From Symbiodinium natans (taxonomy: Eukaryota; Sar; Dinophyceae; Suessiales; Symbiodiniaceae), in the NCBI GenBank assembly GCA_905221605.1, contig CAJNDS010002202.1, positions 331,501 through 395,500 on the forward strand: a stretch of 64,000 nucleotides of DNA. Direction: 5' to 3'. The translations under genes and the position numbers were made by a program. This document shows positions 23,905 through 33,875 of this stretch, piece by piece; the first letter of the stretch is position 1; each line of letters begins with the position of its first letter. Under the pieces are notes generated by a model. That model did no database searches and was not told the DNA's origin. It saw nothing but the letters and a program-made list of their open reading frames with translations.

Positions 23905-24310
23905 ACCCCCCCTGGGTTTTAGGATAAGGGTTTAGGGTTTAGGGTTTGGGGTTTTTGGTGTATGGCAAGTATAAAACAAAACGAAACGAACAGAAGCAGC
24001 AGTGCATGGGATAGATTCTTGCGGTCCCTCATTTTCGGGCAAAACCCTTAGGGCCCATGTACCTAAACAGGGTATACTTGGGCCTTGGTTTAAGGCACCC
24101 TAAACTCCAAACCCCAAACCCCAAACCCCACACCCTAAACCCTAAACCCTAAACCCTAAACCCTAAGCCCTAAACCCTAAACCCAAACCCCAAACCCTAA
24201 ACCCTACCTCCTATATAAGGGCCCTGGGGGCCAAGTATGTAATCATCAGGTACATGGACCCTTGGGGAAAGGCTTGCGGTTCAGTGCTTCAATTCAGGGA
24301 GCCAAGAATT
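23787..24310 (-). repeat. Orphan copy of the ANK 3'-flank, disrupted by insertions
   Basis: This segment matches 30073-30330, the 3' flank of ANK3: GCCAGATTCTAGGGACTC, a C-tract, CTGGGTTTTAGGATAAGGG, GTGTATGGCAA, GAAGCAGCAGTGCATG and the later GGTTCAG... block. Relative to that copy it carries three changes: the C-tract grew from about 20 to about 110 bp, extra TTTAGGG units appeared at a GGGTTTAG site (23930-23955), and a hairpin element (24045-24267), itself split by an ITS array, was inserted. No ankyrin gene remains next to it. Confidence 0.75.
24045..24267. mobile_element. Hairpin element, family B, split by an ITS array
   Basis: The left half (CCCTTAGGGCCCATGTACCT to GGGCCTTGGTTTAAGG) and right half (CTCCTATATAAGGGCC to GGTACATGGACCCTTGGGG) are separated by CCCTAAA/CCCCAAA repeats at about 24097-24207. 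Intact copies have only a few bases between these halves. Confidence 0.75.
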
Positions 24311-24340
24311 GAAATGGAGGCATAGTTGCGCAAACCCTAA

Positions 24341-24452
24341 CCCTAAGGGTCCATGTACTTTATAACTATATACTTAGACCCAAAAGTCCTTATATAGGAA
24401 GTACCTCTAAGGCCCAATAGTATTCCATATTTAGGTACATGGACCTTAGGGT
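24341..24452. mobile_element. Hairpin element, family B, copy 3
   Basis: Ends CCCTAAGGGTCCATGTACTT and AGGTACATGGACCTTAGGG. Almost the same as copy 1 (interior CTATATACTTAGACCC identical), which points to recent spread. Confidence 0.75.
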
Positions 24453-24764
24453 AATTAAGCCTAAAATCTGAACCCTAAGCCCTGACTGGAACGGCAAAGT
24501 GTATCTCAAAAAGGATGCCCTTTCTAAAGTGACACTAAAAACTGTCACAGCTGGCTTTTCTGCTTCTTTTATGTACACTTTCCAAAGTTGTCATAGATAA
24601 ACATCACAGTGGCAAAGTGTAGCTTTATCTGTTTCATGTAAACCCAGTAAACCCACAATTGCCCTAGATCCATGCTATAGTCCCCCCCAAAATAGGGAAC
24701 GTTACCCAAAATCATTACTTGCTGGCTTGATATCACATATCCAATGCCGTATAGGACGGAAGTG

Positions 24765-25131
24765 CTGTTAGGGTTTGGGGTGTAGATGGGTTTTGCGCGT
24801 TGGGTTTATGGCTTAGACGGTCATGGGCTCTTGGTTATAGAAACAGCAGTGCATGTGGTGGATTCTGAAACTCGCGGTCCCCCATTGTGAGGGTTCAGCT
24901 TAATCTAGGGCACCAGAGAAAGGTTTAGTTTAGGGGATTAATCCAGAAAACTGCGAATTTGAATGACAACAACGACGACATAAACCACAGGGCATTGCTG
25001 CGAAACCCTAAACTCTGAACCCTACAGACAACCGTAAACACTCAAATCGGGCACTAGTGTGGGGGCTCTCAATCCTAAACCCTGAACTACAAAGCCCGTG
25101 TCGGCTACCGCCCTAAATTTGCATATGTTTC
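24765..25131 (-). repeat. Duplicated 3' flank of ANK1
   Basis: Matches 27982-28384 closely (GTAGATGGGTTTT, AACAGCAGTGCATG, GCGGTCCCCCATT, GGGCATTGCTGCG, ATCGGGCA). Marks the downstream border of the duplication unit. No coding potential seen. Confidence 0.75.
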
Positions 25132-26343
25132 TCATCGCAACAAGCGAGCCACTTCCATGTGGCCGTTCCGAGTTGCGATGAAAAGTGGCGTGGCCCCATC
25201 AGAAGTCGCCAGGTCCGTGTCTGCACTGAACTCCAGCAACAAACGTACAACTTGCAAGTGGCCGTTCTCAGCGGCGATGAAAAGTGGCGTGACTCCATCT
25301 GCTAAGGGCAGGTTTTTCTCCGCGCCAAACTCCAGCAACAAGCGTGCCACTTCCAAGTGGCCGATCTCAGCGGCGATGTGCAGTGGCGTGGCTCCATCTG
25401 AAATCGGCAGTTCCTTGTCCGCACCAAACTCCAGCAACAAGCGTGCCACTTCCAAGCGGCCGTCCTGAGCAGCCATGAAAAGTGGTGTGGCTCCACTCGC
25501 GTCGGCCAGGTCCTTGTCCGCACCAAACTCCAGCAACAAACGTGCCACTTCCAAGTGGCCGTTGTAAGCTGCCATTGAAAGTGGCGTGTCTCCATTTGCG
25601 GCGGCCAGGTCCGCACCAGATTCCAGCAACAAACGTGCCACTTCCAAACGGCCGTTCTGAGCAGCGAAGAACAGTGGCGTGGCCCCATTTGAATCGGCCA
25701 GGTCCTTGTCCGCACCAAACTCCAACAACAATCGTGCTACTTCCAAGTGGCCGTTGTAAGCTGCCATGGAAAGTGGCGTGGCTCCATCTTCTCCTCCGGC
25801 CAGGTCCTTGTCCGCACCAAACTCCAGCAACAAATGAGCAACTTCCAAGTGGCCGCCCGAAGCTGCCAAGAACAGTGGCGTGCCTCCAAAATCGTCACCT
25901 TGGTCCTTTCCTGCACCAGCTTCCAGCAGCAGCCTTGTGGCGACTTGCCTGCCAGACATAGCTGCAACGTGCAAAGCTGTCATGTTGTGTTGCGCCGTTC
26001 GGTTTGGATCTTGGGGTCGCTGCAAGATGGTTTCTAGCTGTGTTGTGTCTTCTGCTTCCACTGCGTGGAGCAGCCTGTCAACATCATCGCCAGAGGTCTC
26101 GGCAAAGTCCAGAATTACCAGGTGCAATAGGCAAGGTGCTTCCAGAACCGCCTCTTCGGGCAAAATCTGCCCGTCTTCTTGCAGGAGCCGTTGTCGAAAC
26201 CGGTTCTGCCCACAGAGCTTTTGGAGATGGAGCTTTAGGGCGCGCACGTGGCCCGTAGCAGTGTCGCCGGCAGTACTCAGCAACTCCTCCGGCTCCAGGC
26301 AAGCCACCTCTTCCCCAGTCGTCATCATCTGAATACGCAACAT
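25132..26343 (-). CDS. ANK1: ubiquitin-like + ankyrin-repeat protein, single exon
   Basis: A 403-residue ORF without introns, from an ATG at 26343 to TGA at 25132-25134. Residues 1 to about 80 look like a beta-grasp (ubiquitin-like) domain: an MLRIQMM strand, the run HVRALKLHLQKLCG, then FRQRLLQEDG and a LHLVILDF strand. A degenerate capping helix pair follows (about 85-115), then nine ankyrin repeats of mostly 33 residues with core GATPLFxAAxNGHLEVARLLLE; the fourth is shortened (SGADLAAAN). The protein ends abruptly after the last repeat (EVARLLR). No signal peptide, membrane segment or catalytic motif is seen. Ankyrin arrays bind proteins, and a UBL fusion suggests a scaffold or proteasome/ubiquitin link, but that is inference. 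It is the first of four tandem minus-strand paralogues and is almost identical to ANK2 except for an internal block. Upstream, CAAG then GTTGCAGCA precedes the ATG, which could be a splice or trans-splice acceptor. Confidence 0.88.
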   Translation of the reverse strand: MLRIQMMTTGEEVACLEPEELLSTAGDTATGHVRALKLHLQKLCGQNRFRQRLLQEDGQILPEEAVLEAPCLLHLVILDFAETSGDDVDRLLHAVEAEDTTQLETILQRPQDPNRTAQHNMTALHVAAMSGRQVATRLLLEAGAGKDQGDDFGGTPLFLAASGGHLEVAHLLLEFGADKDLAGGEDGATPLSMAAYNGHLEVARLLLEFGADKDLADSNGATPLFFAAQNGRLEVARLLLESGADLAAANGDTPLSMAAYNGHLEVARLLLEFGADKDLADASGATPLFMAAQDGRLEVARLLLEFGADKELPISDGATPLHIAAEIGHLEVARLLLEFGAEKNLPLADGVTPLFIAAENGHLQVVRLLLEFSADTDLATSDGATPLFIATRNGHMEVARLLR

Positions 26344-27540
26344 TGCTGCAACCTTGAAGCAGAATGTCCCTAAACCCTAAACCCTAAACCCTAAACCCTA
26401 AACCCTAAACCCGAAACCCTAAACCCTACGTAGTACTGTGGCTGCTTCGGAGATCTTGAGCCCAATTCTTCTCTCACCATGCGCCACGGGACATCCTCCG
26501 CACCGCCCCCCCCCCCCCTGGACCCAACCAAGAGCTTAGGGTTTAGGGTTTAGGGTTTAGGGTTTAGGGTTTAGGGTTTAGGGTTTAGGGTTTAGGGCTT
26601 CGAGTTCAAGTCTCAGGGCTTAAAGGTGTCAGGGTTTTTGGGTTGCGCGCCTGCTTGGAGGTGCTAGGCAAAACTGGCAAAGCCCACATAGCGCTTGGAG
26701 CATGCAGCTATACCCTAATTCATAAATAAGGATCCTTAGTATAGATTACCCAGAGGGTCCATGGGGAGAACTATTATGGAATTAGGTACCCCAAAACCCG
26801 ACTTAGTATGGTTTTTGGGTACCTAATTCCATAATAGTACTACAAATGGACCCTCTGGGTTAGGGTATGGTAAGCGTCATGTCTTGGCCAGGGATAACTC
26901 TCTCAGGCTGCGTGCGGGGTTCATGCTATCGGGCTGTAGAGCCTCGGGTTTCTGTAGGGAGTTTTCAAAACTAGGGTTTAGGGTTTAGGGTTTAGGGATG
27001 AGGGCCCATGCCAGCTTGCTCAGGCGTTTTTTGCGGGACTCTTTGGGCTTGCGGACTGCTTCAAAGGATTTGCTTCTTGCTTTTAACTTGCAGCGCTGCT
27101 TGAAAGCTCTATAACTCCTAAACTTCTAAACCCTGGAACCCTAAACCCCAAAGCCCTAAACCTTGAACTCGAACAACAAGCTCTGACAACTAAACTCTAA
27201 ACGCACGTGCGCCCTGCTTTAACTCTCCTGTCGCCGAAACCAGTAACACATGGTGGCCGCTCTTGATGGTCATTGACAGCAATTAAACCTTCGGCTGCGT
27301 AGCTTAACCCTAAACCCTGGACCCTAAACCTAAACCGAGTGCTTGGCTTCTCCAGTCTGTGGGAGTCTACACCCTGAAGGCGCGAAACCCCAAAACCCTA
27401 AACCCGTGCCGTTCAGCACCCGATAATCCTAAATCATAACCCTAAACCCTAAACCCTAAAACCCTGAACCCTAAACTCTAACCCTGGAACCCTAAACCCC
27501 AAACTGCTTGGTCTAGGGTTTTAGGGCTTGCAGGGCAGGT
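26344..27540 (-). repeat. 5' flank of ANK1 (duplicated region)
   Basis: Paralogous to 32471-33640 and 35844-36760. Shared landmarks: CCCAATT...TTCTCACxATGC and GGACATCCTC just upstream of the gene; GGGCTTGCGGACTGCTTC; CCCTGCTTTAACTCTCCTGTCGCC; TTCGGCTGCGTAGCTTA; CTTGGCTTxTCCAGTCTGTGGG. ITS arrays at 26371-26430 and 26536-26600 and a perfect-looking hairpin (26748-26860) interrupt it. The conservation suggests a promoter or non-coding exon, but no known motif is visible. Confidence 0.6.
26748..26860. mobile_element. Long hairpin element, family G
   Basis: The left arm ACCCAGAGGGTCCATGGGGA and AACTATTATGGAATTAGGTA pairs with TACCTAATTCCATAATAGT and TGGACCCTCTGGGT. The arms are about 50 bp with few mismatches. 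Single copy in the window. Confidence 0.72.
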
Positions 27541-27724
27541 TGCATGAGCTTGGACGCTCTGAAAACCAATACCCGTTGGGAGATTTCGGCTTCTTCGGCC
27601 TTTCTTAAGGTTCGAGTTTAGGGTTTGGGGTTTAGGGTTTAGGGTTGACGGTTTAGGGTTTAGGGCTTAGGCTTAGGCTTTGGATTTTGGGCTTGGGTTT
27701 AGGGCCGGGTTTGGGTTTAGGGTA

Positions 27725-28384
27725 TGAACTTTCCCCCCTCTGACCACCACTTGATATCATTTCCATTGTAGCATATATATATATATATATACGTACACGA
27801 TGATAAACACCCTTTGTAGCTTGCACTAGGTTAAACAGGGTAGTTTGCTAGACCTGGGAGTAACCTTGGAATAAATAGGGTACCCTTTTTGGTTTTAAGG
27901 GGATTGTAAGGGAACCCCAACCCCGAAAAAAGGAAAAAAAAAGGGCCTGCTCCCGGTCCTGGTTTATAGGACGGACTTTCCGTTAGGGTTTGGGTTGTAG
28001 ATGGGTTTTTGTGCGTTGGGTTGATGGCTTTAAAAGGTTAAGGGCTTTGGGTTTATAGAAACAGCAGTGCATGCGGTAGATTCTGAAACTTGCGGTCCCC
28101 CATTTTGAGGGTCCAGCGTATATCTAGGGTACGAGAGAAAGGCTTAGCTTTCAGGGCTTTAATCCAGAAAATTGGAATTTTGATTGACAACAACGACGAC
28201 ATACACCACGGGGCATTGCTGCGCAAACCCTAAACTCTGAACCCGTTATAGCCCTAAAGAGAACCCTTAACACTCAATCGGGCAGTAGTTTAGAGGCTCT
28301 CAACCCTAAACCCTAAACCCTAAACCCTAAACCCTGAACCATAAACCCCCTGTCGGCTCTCACCCTAAATTTGTATACTGTTAC
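27725..28384 (-). repeat. Duplicated 3' flank of ANK2 with an added hairpin
   Basis: 27982-28384 pairs with the ANK1 flank. 27725-27770 (CACCACTTGATATCA, CATTGTAGCATAT) also resembles 37355-37400 and 24725-24760. Between them this copy has gained a TA run (27772-27790) and a hairpin element (27846-27964) that the ANK1 copy lacks. No gene seen. Confidence 0.65.
27846..27964. mobile_element. Hairpin element, family C2, copy 2
   Basis: Starts TTTGCTAGACCTGGGAGTAA and ends GGGCCTGCTCCCGGTCCTGG. Absent at the equivalent place in the ANK1 flank (about 24750), so the insertion postdates that duplication or was lost. Confidence 0.62.
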
Positions 28385-29596
28385 TCATCGCAACAAGCGA
28401 GCCACTTCCATGTGGCCGTTCCGAGTTGCGATGAAAAGTGGCGTGGCCCCATCAGAAGTCGCCAGGTCCGTGTCTGCACTGAACTCCAGCAACAAACGTA
28501 CAACTTGCAAGTGGCCGTTCTCAGCGGCGATGAAAAGTGGCGTGGCTCCATTTGCGAAGACCAGGTCCTTGTCTGCGCCAAACTCCAGCAACAATCGTGC
28601 GACTTCCAAGTGGCCGATCTCAGCGGCGATGTACAGTGGCGTGGCTCCATCTGAAATCGGCAGGTCCTTGCCGGCACCAAACTCCAACAACAAACGTGCC
28701 ACTTCCAAGTGGCCGTTGTAAGCTGCCATGGAAAGTGGCGTGGCTCCACTCGCGTCGGCCAGGTCCTTGTCCGCACCAAACTCCAGCAACAAACGTGCCA
28801 CTTCCAGGTGGCCGTTGCAAGCTGCGATTGAAAGTGGCGTGTCTCCATTTGCGGCGGCCAGGTCCGCACCAAACTCCAGCAACAGACGTGCCACTTTCAA
28901 ATGGCCGTTCTGAGCAGCGAAGAAGAGTGGCGTGGCTCCGTCTGAATCAGCCAGGTCCTTGTCCGCACCAAACTCCAGCAACAAACGTGCCACTTCCAGG
29001 TGGCCACCCTCAGATGCGATGGAAAGTGGCGTGGCTCCATCTTCTCCTCCGGCCAGGTCCTTGTCCGCACCAAACTCTAGCAACAAATGAGCAACTTCCA
29101 AGTGGCCGCCCGAAGCTGCCAAGAACAGTGGCGTGCCTCCAAAATCGTCACCTTGGTCCTTTCCTGCACCAGCTTCCAGCAGCAGCCTTGTGGCGACTTG
29201 CCTGCCAGACCTAGCTGCAACGTGCAAAGCTGTCATGTTGTGTTGCGCCGTTCGGTTTGGATCTTGGGGTCGCTGCAAGATGGTGTCTAGCTGTGTTGTG
29301 TCTTCTGCTTCCACTGCGTGGAGCAGCCTGTCAATATCATCGCCAGAGGTCTCGGCAAAGTCCAGAATTACCAGGTGCAATAGGCAAGGTGCTTCCAGAA
29401 CCGCCTCTTCGGGCAAAATCTGCCCGTCTTCTTGCAGGAGCCGTTGTCGAAACCGGTTCTGCCCACAGAGCTTTTGGAGATGGAGCTTTAGGGCGCGCAC
29501 GTGGCCCGTAGCAGTGTCGCCGGCAATACTCAGCAACTCCTCCGGCTCCAGGCAAGCCACCTCTTCCCCAGTCGTCATCATCTGAATACGCAACAT
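28385..29596 (-). CDS. ANK2: ubiquitin-like + ankyrin-repeat protein, single exon
   Basis: A 403-residue ORF with the same start context and stop as ANK1. The N-terminal beta-grasp domain differs from ANK1 by only a few residues, and nine ankyrin repeats follow. Repeats three and four (GATPLSIASEGGH and GATPLFFAAQNGHLKV) differ from ANK1 but match ANK3; the shared DNA is 169 bp with one mismatch (28872-29040 against 31353-31521). This indicates gene conversion or unequal exchange within the array. The 3' flank (27982-28384) duplicates that of ANK1, whereas the 5' flank diverges after about 29630. The likely role is protein binding through the ankyrin groove; partner and location are unknown. 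The sequence GTTGCAGCAATG at the start, preceded by CTAG, is conserved with ANK1 and supports this start and an acceptor site there. Confidence 0.88.
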   Translation of the reverse strand: MLRIQMMTTGEEVACLEPEELLSIAGDTATGHVRALKLHLQKLCGQNRFRQRLLQEDGQILPEEAVLEAPCLLHLVILDFAETSGDDIDRLLHAVEAEDTTQLDTILQRPQDPNRTAQHNMTALHVAARSGRQVATRLLLEAGAGKDQGDDFGGTPLFLAASGGHLEVAHLLLEFGADKDLAGGEDGATPLSIASEGGHLEVARLLLEFGADKDLADSDGATPLFFAAQNGHLKVARLLLEFGADLAAANGDTPLSIAACNGHLEVARLLLEFGADKDLADASGATPLSMAAYNGHLEVARLLLEFGAGKDLPISDGATPLYIAAEIGHLEVARLLLEFGADKDLVFANGATPLFIAAENGHLQVVRLLLEFSADTDLATSDGATPLFIATRNGHMEVARLLR

Positions 29597-30072
29597 TGCT
29601 GCAACCTAGAAGCAAATTGTCACTCCATCCCTATGATGGTTTAAGATGGGTTTAGGGTTTAGGGGTTTAGGGTTTAGAGTGTAGGGTTTAGAGTTTAGGG
29701 TCTATAGAGTTTAGGGTTTAGTGTCTGGGGTGTGGTGAATTAATTACTTGACAAAGGGTGACAACTTAGTTGCTGAGTTCATAAGCCCCTAAAAGTTGCA
29801 CACGTTCAGTTCTATAGGGGATTTAGTATCCCAAGAAGTGGAAAGTGTACTCACTCAGCTACTCATACAAAGGGTGGAGGGTTTGAGTGAAGGGGGCGGG
29901 CGCGTTGCCAGGTTTTGGGCATTCATGGGGTTTCGGGTTTAGAGGGTTAGGGGTTTAGGGTTTAGGGTTTGGGATTTCAAATCCGGGCTTGGGCGTTCCG
30001 TGTGGGGGGCCTTGGGCCTTTGTAGGGTTTCTGGGTTTAGGGCCCCAAGGAACCAAACAAAACTTGAAGCTG

Positions 30073-30841
30073 AAGAACGCCAGATTCTAGGGACTCCCCC
30101 CACCCCCCTCCCCTGGGTTTTAGGATAAGGGTTTAGTGTATGGCAAATTTAAACCAAAACGAGACGAATAGAAGCAGCAGTGCATGTGGTAGATTCTCAA
30201 ACGTGCGGTCCCCATTTTCAGGCTCCTCCGCATATCTGGCGTACCAGAAAACGGTTTACGGTTCAGGACTTAAATTCAGAGAACCCAGAATTTGAATGAT
30301 ACCAGAAACGACATACACCACAGGGCATTGCTGCGAAAACCATGAACCCTAAACCCTACACCCTATACACCCTCAACCCTAAACTCTACACCTTAAACCC
30401 TTCCTGGAATCCTACAGGTCCTACAGCAGACATGTAAATTCCTGTATACTGCATAAGGCTTAAAGTAGGTATACACATTCAACTATAGACATGAGTACGC
30501 GCAACCACAATACACAGCCTCGGTACCTGAAGGTTCATGGTACTTACTAACCACTTATAACTGTACTTATAACCCTACTTCTAATACCCCTAAAGGGCCT
30601 TATGGGGGTTATCCCAATTATAAGTAGGGTTATAAGCCCAGTTATAGTTGGTTAGTAAGTACCATGAACCTTCAAGTAGAGGCCATTCGACTCTCCCCGC
30701 ACAACACGCCCGCAAACCTTCGAGGGGGTGGTAAGAGGCCTTACAGGGCCCGCGGGGCAAGGCGTAGTTTAGGGTTTAGGGTTTAGGGTTTAGGGTTTAG
30801 GGCTCCAAACCCTAAATCCTCAACCCTAAACCCCATGTCGC
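30073..30841 (-). repeat. 3' flank of ANK3, with a hairpin element
   Basis: 30073-30330 is the least disturbed copy of the flank seen at 23787-24310. It is followed by short CCCTAAA-like sequence, a 150-bp hairpin (30525-30677) and an ITS block (30768-30805). No coding potential seen. Confidence 0.65.
30525..30677. mobile_element. Hairpin element, family E, copy 1
   Basis: Ends CTGAAGGTTCATGGTACTTA and TAAGTACCATGAACCTTCAA; the stem extends through CTAACC and TTATAACTG / CAGTTATAG, at least 45 bp per arm. Confidence 0.75.
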
Positions 30842-32470
30842 CTACCGCGCAAGATGTAAATAACATACAGTTCTCACGTGGCCGTTCTCAGCTGCGATGG
30901 AAAGTTGCGTGGCTCCTGGTGCTTTTGCCAGGCTCTTGAAGCTCTTGTCAGCATCGAAATCCAGCAACAAACGGGCTACCTCAGAGTGGCCGTTCTGAGC
31001 TGCGATACAAATTGGCGTGGCTCCATCTGAATTGGCCAGGTCCTTGTCCACGCCAAACTCCAGCAACAAGCGTGCCACTTCCCAATGGCCGTTCTCAGCT
31101 GCCACGAACAGTGGCGTGGCTCCATGTGCTTCGGCCATGTCCTTCTCTGCACCAAACTCCAGCAACAATCGTGCCACTTCCAAGTGGCCGTTCTCAGCTG
31201 CGATGTACAGTGGAGTGGCTCCACTTGTTAAGGCCAGGTCCTTGTCTGCACCAAACTCCAGCAACAAACGCGCCACGTGCAAGTGGCCTTTCCCAGCTGC
31301 TATGGAAAGTGGGGTGGCTCCATCTGACATCGCCAGGTACTTATCCGCACCGAACTCCAGCAACAGACGTGCCACTTTCAAATGGCCGTTCTGAGCAGCG
31401 AAGAAGAGTGGCGTGGCTCCGTCTGAATCGGCCAGGTCCTTGTCCGCACCAAACTCCAGCAACAAACGTGCCACTTCCAGGTGGCCACCCTCAGATGCGA
31501 TGGAAAGTGGCGTGGCTCCATTTGTTTTCGCCAAGTCCTTGTCCACACGAAACTCCAGCAACAAACGTGCCACTTCAAAGTGGCCGTTCTGAGCTGCCAT
31601 GAAAAGTGGCGTGGCGCCACTTGCTCTGGCAAAGTCCTTGTCTGCGCCAAACTCCAGCAGCAAACGTGCCACTTCCAAATGGCCTTTCTGAGCAGCGAAG
31701 AACAGTGGTGTGGCTCCATCTGTATCGGCCAAGTCCTTGTCCGCACCTATCTCCAGCAACAAACGTGCCACTTCGAAGTGGCCTTTCTCAGCTGCAATAT
31801 GAAGCGGCGTGGCTCCATCTGCATCGGCCAGGTCCTTGTCCGCACCAAACTCCAGCAGCAAACGTGCCACTTCCAAATGGCCGTTCTGGGCTGCGAGAAA
31901 AAGTGGTGTGGCTCCATCTGACATCGCCGGGTCCTTGTTCGCACCAAACTCCAACAACAAACGTGCCACTTCCAAGTGGCCGTTGTATGCAGCGAAGATC
32001 AGTGGCGTGGCTCCACGATCTTCAACTTGGTCGGTGCCCGCACCAGCTTCGAGCAGCAGCCTTGTGGCGACTTGCCTGTCAGACCTAGCTGCAACGTGCA
32101 AAGCTGTCATGTTGTGTTGCGCCGTTCGGTTTGGATCTTGGGGTCGCTGCAAGATGGTTTCCACTTGCATTGCATCGTCTGCTTCCGCTGCATGGAGCAG
32201 CCTGTCAACATCATCGCCAGAGGTCTCGGCAAAGTCCAGAATGACCAAGCGCAATAGGCAAGGTCCTTTGAGAACCGCCTCTTCGGGCAAAATCTGCCCG
32301 TCTTCTTGCAGGAGCCGTTGTCGAAACCGGTTATGCCCACAGAGCTTTTGGAGATGGAGCTTTAGGGCGTGCACGTGGCCCGTAGCAGTGTCGCCTGTCA
32401 TGCTCAGCAACTCCTCCGGCTCCAGGTAAGCCGCCTCTTCCCCAGTCATCATCATCTGAATCCGCAACAT
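30842..32470 (-). CDS. ANK3: ubiquitin-like + 13-repeat ankyrin protein
   Basis: The longest paralogue: 542 residues from the conserved MLRIQMM start. An in-frame ATG 36 bases further upstream (32506) would add a tail, MKGLGFRFRVAA, that is translated telomere-like repeat, so I prefer the 32470 start shared with the paralogues. The ubiquitin-like domain is followed by about 13 ankyrin repeats, the last (GATQLSIAAENGHVRTVCYL) degenerate with a different C-terminal tail. Compared with ANK1 and ANK2 there are four extra repeats, a typical result of unequal crossing-over in 99-bp repeats. The AG seen before GTTGCAGCA in the other copies is missing here (CGGG), because ITS sequence abuts the start; any acceptor would have to lie further upstream. 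The function beyond protein binding is not known. Confidence 0.87.
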   Translation of the reverse strand: MLRIQMMMTGEEAAYLEPEELLSMTGDTATGHVHALKLHLQKLCGHNRFRQRLLQEDGQILPEEAVLKGPCLLRLVILDFAETSGDDVDRLLHAAEADDAMQVETILQRPQDPNRTAQHNMTALHVAARSDRQVATRLLLEAGAGTDQVEDRGATPLIFAAYNGHLEVARLLLEFGANKDPAMSDGATPLFLAAQNGHLEVARLLLEFGADKDLADADGATPLHIAAEKGHFEVARLLLEIGADKDLADTDGATPLFFAAQKGHLEVARLLLEFGADKDFARASGATPLFMAAQNGHFEVARLLLEFRVDKDLAKTNGATPLSIASEGGHLEVARLLLEFGADKDLADSDGATPLFFAAQNGHLKVARLLLEFGADKYLAMSDGATPLSIAAGKGHLHVARLLLEFGADKDLALTSGATPLYIAAENGHLEVARLLLEFGAEKDMAEAHGATPLFVAAENGHWEVARLLLEFGVDKDLANSDGATPICIAAQNGHSEVARLLLDFDADKSFKSLAKAPGATQLSIAAENGHVRTVCYLHLAR

Positions 32471-33640
32471 TGCTGCAACCCGAAACCTGAACCCTAAACC
32501 CTTCACCCTAAACCGTGCAAACCCTAAACCCTCAACCCTAAACCCTATAAACCCTAAACCCTAAAGGTGAAGAAATCTTAAGCCAACTGCTTCTCACATG
32601 CCCGACGGACATCCTCTACACCCACCCCAGACCCTGGACCCAAGGGCTTTCTGTTGGTTGCTTGCTTGCTTGGCTGGTTTAGGGTTTGGGTTTAGGGTTT
32701 AGGGTTTAGGGTTTAGGGTTTAGGGTTTAGGGTTTAGGGTTTAGGGTTTAGGGTTTAGGGTTTAGGGTTTAGGGTTCAGGGTTTAGGGTTTGGGGTTTGG
32801 GGTTTAGAGGTGTTAGGGTTGGAGGTCTCGGGCTTGAGGGTTGCGGTGCCTTCTTCGAAGCGTGCTGTTCGGGTTCAGGGTTGAGTGCTTTTGGGAGTGT
32901 TACTGGGTTGCCCAGTAACCTAGGCAAAAAAAGGGTGCCCGTTTTTGCATTTATAAGGGAACCTAAACCCCCCCAAAAAGGGAATAGGGGCACTACTGGG
33001 CATCCTAGTAGGGCTCAAGCAGCCCTCAAATTTAAAATCAAGAAGCCGAAGCATCAACAACAACAAACCATTTGAAGAAGTCCCCAAGCCCAAATCGTCC
33101 CTCACACAAACAAGCTAGGTCAGCTTGCATGGACCCTTATGTTCGAAAACTCCTACAGAAATCCTGAAAAGCCCTACAGCCCAAGAACATGATCCCGCTC
33201 GCCGAAAACCTAAAAAAACAACCCTTGCGAGTGCGAAAGCTGTTGTGTGCACTCTCGTGATCAGCATGCATGCTCAAGGCACGATTTGGGGTTTGCCAGT
33301 TTTGCCTAACTCTAAGCGCACGCGCGCACCCTGCTTTAACCGTCGCCAACATCAGTAGCACTTCGTCGCCGCTGCTGGATTGTCACTGACAAGCAAGTAA
33401 GTCTTCGGCTGCGTAGCTTATATAACCCTAAACCCTAAACCCTAAACCCTACACCCTAAACCCTAAACCCAAAACCCTAAACCCTAAACCCACCGCTTGG
33501 CTTATCCAGTCTGTGGGAGTCCAGACCCTATGGGTCCTAACCCCAAACTAAACCCGTGCTGTTTAGCACCCACGCTCAAGACACCCTAAGCCCAAATATC
33601 AAGACCTATAAACCCTGTATCCTAAACCCCTCTTTCGAAA
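32471..33640 (-). repeat. 5' flank of ANK3 (duplicated region)
   Basis: Copy of the same upstream region. Differences from the other copies include an ITS array of about 125 bp (32676-32800), another at 33425-33495 placed between TAGCTTATAT and CACCGCTTGGC, and a hairpin of family C (32901-33009). No coding potential beyond short chance frames. Confidence 0.6.
32901..33009. mobile_element. Hairpin element, family C, copy 2
   Basis: Ends TACTGGGTTGCCCAGTAACC and CTACTGGGCATCCTAGTA. Interior nearly the same as copy 1. Lies in the 5' flank of ANK3 and is absent from the ANK1 and ANK4 flanks. Confidence 0.72.
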
Positions 33641-33749
33641 CTGTTTCCCATAAACACTAACCCCTAAACCCTAAAAGGACTTGATGCAAGCCAGGCAAAG
33701 AGGTAGCTATGTGTAAACCCTAAACCCTAAACCCTAAACCCTAAACCTT

Positions 33750-33875
33750 GCTTCCTTGCTTCCTTGCTTCCTTGCTTGCTTCCTTCCTGCCTTCCTTCCT
33801 TTCTTCCGTCCTTCCGCCCTTCCTTCCCTCCCTCCCTCCTTTTCTCCCTCCCTCCCTCCCCTTCCCTCTCTCCGT
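33750..33875. repeat. CTTC/CCTCC microsatellite
   Basis: Runs of CTTGCTTC grading to CCTTCCTT and then CCTCCCTC. It directly adjoins an ITS array (33713-33748). Non-coding. Confidence 0.9.

Noticed and set aside
25157..26332. Plus-strand ORFs opposite the ankyrin genes
   Set aside because: They mirror the 99-bp ankyrin repeat on the other strand and lack independent conservation or domains.
32769..32993. Many short ORFs ending in LNPKP or GFRV
   Set aside because: These residues are CCCTAAA or TTTAGGG translated, so the ends of such ORFs are not protein sequence.
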